NCBI GenBank assembly: GCA_022457155.1
Contig: JAJGOT010000114.1
Coordinates: forward strand, 947,001-1,011,000
DNA: 64,000 nt
Reading direction: 5' to 3'
Source: Cladopsammia gracilis
Lineage: Eukaryota > Cnidaria > Anthozoa > Scleractinia > Dendrophylliidae
Below are positions 57,000 through 64,000 of the stretch, one piece after another. The translations under genes were made by a program, and so were the position numbers. How positions within the stretch are numbered: the first letter of the stretch is position 1; the number at the start of each line of letters is the position of its first letter. The notes below the pieces were generated by a model. The model was not told where the DNA came from, made no database searches, and saw only the letters and a list, made by a program, of their open reading frames with translations.

Positions 57000-59429
57000 T
57001 CTTAAATTTATTTCTGCAAACTATTTAAAACTAACAGCACCACAGGAAAGTACTGCTCGATAGCTTTTTAATTAACTGATGCTCACACCTTAGAACTTCA
57101 TCCACTGACTCAAAAATTAAAACTGTATAGCATAATTATGATTGACTCTGACAGGGAAAGCTTAGGCCAAACCCTCACCCAGGCATAATTACTTAACAGC
57201 GATTTTTGGTTGGGGAGAAATTGGATACCAATAATATAGAGCGCTATAATTATTCCCCTCTTTGTGACAAAGATTACTAATGTACAATCTCTAATGAACT
57301 CAACAACAGGCCGAAATTTGGGTTCAACAGAAATGTGTTTAAATAGTACATATTAATTGAAAGTTCCAAAAGTATCCAAAAAAAAACGTAGCGATAAAAT
57401 TTGACAGTTTTTGGTTAATCTTGAGTGTAGCTAGTTCTCTTAAGTATTAGTCCCCTGAAGGCTAGTAATGGCCATGAACCTTAAGAAACAAAAAATGGGA
57501 CAACTGCAGAAAGAACAAAGGCAATGATCCCAACAATTTACTATAATTACAGCTACTGATACCGTCTAAGAATGCTCCAGAAAAACCCTTTGCAGCTGGC
57601 TTTAAAACTGTTGCTTATTAAAATAATAAATAGAGAGTGGTTGAGACTGCAAAAGCCAATTGAAACCCATTTGTACAAAAATCTTTTATAACTACTAAAC
57701 AGTAATTTTAAAATAAGGATTGTGTTTCATGTTTTCACATCTGTTGTGATCATACAAAGATGAACCAGCCAATAATTTTTTTGTATAGCACACCATGAAC
57801 TCCCAAAAGTGGCAACAACCCGAAAGTATAGCGATAGTAAACGGCTGGTCAATAAGAAAGTAAGTAGGGAGTCGTTACTTTCAGAAACTTGTGGTATGAA
57901 TTTTACTATCCACTGTAATTTAGTATAATAGTTGAATCTTTTAAGGAACAGTCGTTTTATTCAGCTGAACCTCCAGTGATGGGCACATTACTTAGGCAGA
58001 CTCCTGTTGTAAGCAGTCAGTAAACCTGGTACCACCCACATACAAACACCTTTTTAACTTCCCATAAGTGGATACCTCTTTAAAGTGGACGGTAAAGAAG
58101 GCCTGATATGTGGCTGCACACGGGAAGTTTCACTGTTAGTATATAAATAATGGAAGTCTAGTTTTCTTTAATATAAACACAATGTCCTTGAATTGGGCTC
58201 ATCACACACTCCCTGAATCATTGCATGATGAGCCCTGAGGATGTCCGTGTTTATTGCTTAGTTTTCTTCTACTACAGCTAACTTGCAATGAAAGATCAAG
58301 CTAAACCAAAGAGGTATATACCACGGGTTGTAAGCATGGCCAATGTAAATAAAATATGGTTATAATTAACCTAATGACCTAGCTAACTCTGAACAATAAT
58401 TATTATAAATTGTTTCCAGTTGATCCTAGCCTGCGAATACAGCCACCTCTTGCTGCTCCTAGCCGCTGTATTCGCACGCTAACTTGATCTATGCTTGTAC
58501 ATTAAAACTAGTCATAACACTAGTTATAATATTTATTAGTACACACAATAACATAGACAGCATACCCTGGTAAACCCCTTCACAAGACATTAAAAACAAA
58601 CAAAAATATAACAGACACTTACTGAATAATTTTACTTAGCAGTACAAAGTAATATTTATACAACCATACAATAAGGAAACGATCTTTGATCTGTGTTTTA
58701 GAAAATTAAATTTATATGTAGTTTATGTACAAGGATTTCTATTATTGTTTAGTACTCTTTTAATATTGATATTTATCTGCAGACAAGAATGTTACCATAA
58801 CATTACATATTGCAGTGGATTCTTCACCAATGAGAACCTACAGTAGGAGGAAAAATGATATTGAGAAATAAAAACAAAATCATTTTAGGGAGAAAACAGA
58901 TTGCTTCAGAAAAAGGAGACGCTCCAATATGTTTGGTTTTTGCTTTAAAATTAAGGCTAGTTTTTGGAGAAAAATAGCAGCTGCATAGGGAACAGAGCAT
59001 GGAAGAAGTATGCATGGGCAGTGGTGACAAGTGTAGAGGCCTTTAACCAAATTACAAGAGAAGTTTTGATGACAATGACGATGAAGATCGTGATGTTGAT
59101 TGTGACAGCGATGATTACATTAATTATTGTATATTACGATGAATTGTGATGAGAATGACGAATTGATGGCAATGATAATAATGAATGATTTTAACCCATT
59201 GACTCCTAGAGTTTTAGCAAAAAACAACAATATTATTTGAAGCCATTTATGCTGTTTTTTGGACCATCGTCTGGACAAAATAATTGTAGCCAAACGGGTC
59301 AAAACTTTGTTTGCAAGATGAACACTAAATATCCTTTCATTTCAGGGGCTAGTATAATATCACTTTTTCATTTCGGGCATGTGAACAAAGCAAAATTTAC
59401 ATAGTTTTAGAATGAGATAATAATAAACC

Positions 59430-59760
59430 AGTTTGACTATTCTTTTTTTCTTTTTTCCCACCCCTGTTTTGTGCAATTTTTGTTGTACTTGTTGATGCAA
59501 TTTTTGTCATGTGCTAGTTGCATCTTCAAATCGCATGTGTAAACAGGCCATGATTTCAGTGCGATTTGGACATGATTTATTGCGCGATGTTGCAGAGGTT
59601 TGAAACCTGATGCAACTTGGCGGCGATTTTTGGGAAATCGCGGCAAATGTCGCACCCAAATCGCACAGGAAATTGCTACTAGTTTACACTTGCGACAAAA
59701 GTTGCATTGCAGAGCACAACAAAAATCGCATAAAATTCGCATGTGTAAATGGGTCTTAAG
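59430..59760. mobile_element. inverted-repeat MITE
   Basis: CAAATCGCATGTGTAAAC near 59527 and AATTCGCATGTGTAAAT near 59735 bracket GCGATTTTTG and CAAAAATCGC blocks in inverted order. Confidence 0.55.
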
Positions 59761-59879
59761 TCAGTCATCAAAAACATCTTTGATGCAAAAAGTAACAACA
59801 TCATTTGTAAATGGTACAAGGACTGTGGGCCTTAAGGGGGTTTAGGCATCAATGGGTTAATGATACACTAATGATGAAT

Positions 59880-60470
59880 TGCCAACGAATGACAATGATG
59901 ATGATGATGATGATGACAGTGTGGTCATCATGATGTTGATACATGAAGTGCGTAGAAAACATATTTATTTTATTTTATTTAATAGTTTTGCCAGATACAT
60001 CTAGTAACTGCATATTTAATAAAGTGACATATTTAATAAAGTGACTGCTTACGTAACTATGCAGTGAATGTTGATGGATTAACGATGATGATGATGATGA
60101 TGATGACAGTTGTGGTCACCATGGTGATGTAGCTTAATGTATGACATGGGTGAATATATTTAACAAAAATGTGATTGCAGAGGTAAATGCTTACATAACT
60201 AAGTAGTGAATGTCAATGCATTTATAATAATGAAGATGACCATGTCGTCATGGCGATGTAGCTGAATGAATTATGTGAGTGAATAACTGGATAGGTTTAT
60301 ATATTTAACAAAAATGTGAAGTGAATGCTTACATAAGTATGCAGTGAATGTTGGTGCATTAATGATGATGTTGATGTCTTCATGGTGATGTAGCTGAATG
60401 CATGATGTGGGTGAATAACTGCTTTGTTTATTTTACAAAAATGCGAAGGAAATGTTTACATACCTAGGTA
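59880..60470. repeat. tandem repeat downstream of the phosphodiesterase gene
   Basis: (GATGAT)n tracts at about 59896 and 60086. Phrases ATGCAGTGAATGTTG, GGTGATGTAGCT and TATTTAACAAAAATGTGA recur about four times at 120-150 bp spacing. Confidence 0.7.
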
Positions 60471-60564
60471 GGAAAAACCTAAGGCATGCATGCACATCTC
60501 TGTTAAGGCTATACAAACAAAGACAAGAACAAATGAACATTAAGTATTTACATTATTTCAGATC

Positions 60565-63337
60565 TCATCTCTTTCTCCAGACTTGATTCTCAATCTGCAG
60601 AAACAAGACGAACAACAACAATTTCAAATTCCAAGCGATTAGCACGGTGCAATTCAGGAAGAATTTTGTGTAGATTTGACTGTTTCTAATGCTTGCATTT
60701 TATACTGCTGTCAATCCAAATTACAATCAACACAAGTTACCACTGTGGCCCCTACAAATAAACAGACAAAATGGATAGAAAACCACCAATCACGACACAG
60801 GAAAGTAGCATTCCGACCCTGGTGAACTGATCTTTCCTGAGACACTTGCTGCAATGATTCATGAAAGTGAGATGTGTTTTGATGAGGGCCACAGGTTTGT
60901 TAATCACAAGACTGTTTTAAGTGTCACCCTCATTAAACAATGTCAATTTATTTACAGTCAAAGCTCTCTGAGATGACACTCTCATAAGCAGACAATTCTA
61001 CTTACAGCCATCTCAACAAAACCTAATTTGCAATCTAGGCCAACTAAGAATCATTCCTGTAAGCGGCCAGCTCCAGTTAACACTTACATCGTTAATAAAT
61101 AATATACATGAAAAAATTACTCAATTTTGATTGGCTAAGAGCAGTGCAGTTCAAGTGTAACACCAGTGCAAATTACAAATAAAAAAAATCGATGCAAAAA
61201 TGTTTTGCAAATTATTAATAAGTAATAACACGGTTTTCTCGTTCAATTTGGGATTAATTTGCACTTGTGAGTTTTTCAAAAAGCTCAAATTGCACGAGCC
61301 ACTTTGAGCTTTTTGAAAAACTCACCATGCAAATTAATCCCAAATTGAACTCGAAACTGTATGATTACCTATACAAACAGAAAGAAGTCTTGACTAACAG
61401 CAACAACAGCAAAAAAAGTTGACCAACAACAAACACACCTGTGCCTTGTAATCATCAGCGAGTTTCTGCCATTGCCGCTTGTTTTCTCTGCAGCCTTCCT
61501 TCAGTGGTGAAAGCTTTGGACTCATTAGTGCAAAAGCCTGAAAATAATATCCTGGTTAAGGGATCCTACTCAATACCTTTCTTCTGTTGTTGTGGGCACA
61601 TAAGGAAATTGAACATTCAGCATTTATTTAGTTCAATGATGATAGAGTCAGAAAGAGACTAAAGGGGCGATGCCAATGATTTTAGTGTAACTTTGACAAG
61701 TCAAAAAACATTGTTCCTCGCGAAGTGAGGGTCTAATTGTGAGCGTAGTGAGGTTTATGAAGGTATATAATGATTTATGTTCCAACCCCCTTTGAAGACA
61801 AGGAGATAAATCAATCTTATAACATAAAATTATTGGAAATAAAAGACAGTTCAAAACCAACCTTGTATAGAGGCAAGCACACGGCATCTATGAATCCAAC
61901 TTGCATCTGCGGAAGTTCATCTTTCTTGTCCCTGTCCATCATTGCCATAGGTGTTGCCTTCAATTCTTGTTGTTCAAGGTCTCCTTGCTGAAAGAATTCC
62001 TCAGCCACAAGTAAAGCAGTCTGTAGAGATGTCAGAAAAAAAATTAAATTAAAGGTATTTACTAATGAGAGATTTTACTTTAACTGGTTGTCCACCACTG
62101 GAGGGAAGTTTAATGGACCACTGTCTCGAGGCAAATGGCAAATGTCTAAAGTTTCCACCCATGTGGGAGGCTAAACAGCTTTAGCACAATTGTGCATGTG
62201 CTTGCTTGGTCCTGCTTGTTGCAGTTGGCGATCAAGCTGTGTACAGCTTCTTATTTGTAAGTATAAACAGATTGCGATTGTGGGTAGCCATTCAAAGTTA
62301 ATGCTTACATCAATCAAAACATCCAGCGTGAACGCCTCCAGGCGTCTTGTTATAATAATAATCCCTCTTTTCACACAGAAGACATAATCTTACCCTTCTC
62401 TGAACAGGCCATGGTTTAGTGATTGCTGACAAATCACATGCTGTCATCATCATAGCCCTGAAGTTGAAAATGACACAGAAAAAAAGACAATTTAACCCTT
62501 TACCTCACAAGAGTGCCAACAATCAAAATTAAAGGAAAATCACAAATCAAATCAAATCAATTTATTTAAGTGTCAAAGTATTTTAGTACGCGAGTACTAA
62601 TTGTGGACACTTTCCAGATCTCATTACAAATTTCATTTTGTAAAATATTGAAAAACAAATAGTGCCATACAAAAGAACTTTGATTAATGAAAGAACACAT
62701 TCAACAAGAAGGTTAAAACCACCTTGTACAGAGTAATAAACGGTACCACAGAAAAGGCCGCCGGGAGCGATGAGAGGCGGCTGCATTCGCAGGCTAGAAA
62801 GTACTGCTCAATAGCTTTCATTTGAATGGTCACACCATAGGATTTCATCCACAGACTCAAAAGTTAGAACAAATGGTACCATGCAAAAGTACTGCTGAAG
62901 AGGTTTCATTTGAATGGTCACACCATAGGATTTCGTCCATATACTCAAAAGTTAGAACAAATGGTACCATGCAAAAGTACTGCTGAAGAGGTTTCATTTG
63001 AATGGTCACACCATAGGATTTCGTCAACAGACTCAAAAGTTAGAACTACACAACACGTCTCCATAATTATAATGACTCTGGGAGTGAACAGGTTAAATAC
63101 AAATCACACACAACCACAGTACGACAAATAGTGATACAGGACTCTATCAATTGATTGCAAGCTGATGATTAGTAAGCAGATGAAAAATAAGGATCCAAAT
63201 CAAAGTGATTTCATGGTGTAGTACAGAGGAAATCTGTTAAAAAAAAAATTCAAACACACCTCAAAAGTTCTCTATTCTCACTGGTTGACCAGTCTTCACA
63301 GCCTGCCTCAACTTTCTTGAAAAATTCTGCTCGCTTC
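60565..63337 (-). CDS. cyclic nucleotide phosphodiesterase, PDE5-like, C-terminal exons
   Basis: Five exons read on the minus strand: 63337-63260, 62457-62394, 62020-61862, 61537-61439, and a short last exon 60594-60565. Borders are GT/AG and phases fit. The encoded part covers the end of the catalytic domain. ATG-ATG-ATG-coded [15 protein letters not shown] includes the metal-binding Asp; [20 protein letters not shown] includes the invariant purine-clamp Gln and the Phe. PDE5/6/11-type enzymes hydrolyse cGMP (PDE11 also cAMP). [13 protein letters not shown] is closest to PDE5. The last exon (IENQVWRKR, stop) is the least certain. The His metal ligands and any GAF domains must lie in exons beyond 64000. 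Confidence 0.88.
61215..61370. mobile_element. inverted-repeat MITE near the phosphodiesterase 3' end
   Basis: TTCAATTTGGGATTAATTTG and CAAATTAATCCCAAATTGAA are inverted, with AGTTTTTCAAAAAGCTCAAA paired internally. It lies in the last intron. Confidence 0.75.
62493..63097. mobile_element. TTAACCC element with 88-bp units in a phosphodiesterase intron
   Basis: The left end is TTTAACCCTTTACCTCA and the right end is GACTCTGGGAGTGAACAGGTTAAA. Contains a 120-bp block (62680-62800) shared with 10443-10563, then about three 88-bp units (62810-63060). It is inverted relative to the RhoGAP copy. Confidence 0.75.
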
Positions 63338-64000
63338 CTGTTATGGAAGAAACAAATTAAAGTTTCTAACTGAATGCAGTAAAGGTTGGCAGACCAAGGG
63401 TCATTTTTTAAGGACGAGATGAACTCGTGATCATGCGACATGTTGCAGGGACAAAATTACTCCAAAATTGGTGTTATGTGATTATAAATTTAAAAGTATT
63501 GGCACAATGAGGGGACGTGCCACTGCAAAATTTCAAAATACCCCTGGGACATGTCCTGCAACATTTTCTTCTGTGTGCAAGTGATTTGATTTTGTCCCTG
63601 CTACACATCCTTACTACATATACATGTCTCCTCAGTGTGTACTATACACAATTTTTGTCACTGCTACATGTCCTTACAAAATGACACCCCTCGCATGTGT
63701 TACGGGTTACGTACAGTATTCAACTAAGAACACTGGAATCTTATTTACGGATAGACATGCCTTCTAAATGGCTACTACAGAACTAGGGAAAACATTCCTA
63801 AATACTAATATTTTCATTTACAACATTCAGGACTGTCTGGGGGCCTGGGATTTACACCGTCCTGCTATTAGAGAGCTTAAGTATGTAACCACAACAACGC
63901 CAAGGAAAATTTCCTTGAAAAAAAAAAAGAAAGAATTCACACAGTTCTTTTAAACTACTTAATGCAATTGTTCCAATAATATTAATTTTGTTTAATTTGT
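63338..64000. other. intronic DNA of the phosphodiesterase gene (inferred)
   Basis: No further catalytic-domain exon seen up to the window edge. The frame upstream of the 63337 acceptor stays open to 63441 by chance; the acceptor (TTCCATAACAG) marks the real exon start. TGTCCC/GGGACA phrases at about 63540-63600 look repeat-derived. Confidence 0.5.

Larger units (their letters stand above)
53500..60560. other. intergenic DNA with scattered repeats
   Basis: No coding gene recognised besides a LINE fragment. A short palindrome of the AACCTCGTTCCCAGG type lies at about 54882-54942; relatives occur near 14460 and 34508. Tigger-like remnants occur at about 57965-58110. A decayed TAGCCTGCGAATACAGC palindrome lies at 58428-58487. 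The rest is AT-rich and featureless to me. Confidence 0.45.

Noticed and set aside
63338..63441. Coding extension of the phosphodiesterase exon to the ATG at 63441
   Set aside because: The acceptor at 63338-63340 fits the family's exon start (KRAEFF); the open frame beyond it is intronic by homology.

Overview
This is animal nuclear DNA: long spliced genes with GT/AG introns, AT-rich introns, one Pol III gene, and many short palindromic transposons. Gene content (ARHGAP6-like RhoGAP, GAR1, PDE5-like phosphodiesterase, 7SL RNA) together with the repeat style (GC-tipped palindromes, Penelope-like elements, hammerhead-bearing repeats) suggests a cnidarian, most likely a stony coral. The species is an inference and is not proven by anything in the window.

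Layout. 1-5138: no confident gene, one possible exon at 2081-2180. 5139-17286 (+): ten-exon ARHGAP6-like RhoGAP gene, 863 residues. 17287-22800: intergenic, with several inverted-repeat elements. 22810-23105 (-): full-length 7SL (SRP) RNA gene. 23523-26004: a TTAA-flanked element carrying a nested 2-kb foldback element, itself carrying a smaller MITE. 26344-32418 (+): seven-exon GAR1, 200 residues. 33849-35696 (-): two-exon gene for a small charged protein, convergent with GAR1. 36483-41709 (+): three tandem, paralogous 30-codon first exons (36483, 39036, 40141), all in phase with one shared last exon at 41443-41709; the minus-strand gene opens with a fourth, inverted copy of the same exon. 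43740-46480 (-): Penelope-like retroelement (reverse transcriptase plus GIY-YIG endonuclease) split by three later insertions of different families. 46484-47475 (+): tandem repeat carrying an apparently intact hammerhead ribozyme. 48071-52006 (+): two-exon gene for an unrecognised 138-residue protein. 52007-60560: intergenic, repeats. 60565-63337 (-): last five exons of a PDE5-like cyclic nucleotide phosphodiesterase gene that continues past the right edge.

The protein genes are not an operon or a pathway; they are ordinary, separately transcribed neighbours. GAR1 (pseudouridylation RNPs) and 7SL RNA (protein targeting) are housekeeping; the RhoGAP and the phosphodiesterase are signalling genes. 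The most unusual content is (1) the hammerhead ribozyme repeat family, with three copies in two orientations, one beside a Penelope-like reverse transcriptase; (2) the first-exon cassette cluster around a 0.8-kb divergent promoter region; and (3) nested insertions whose target-site duplications and paralogous or reading-frame 'empty sites' can be read inside the window.
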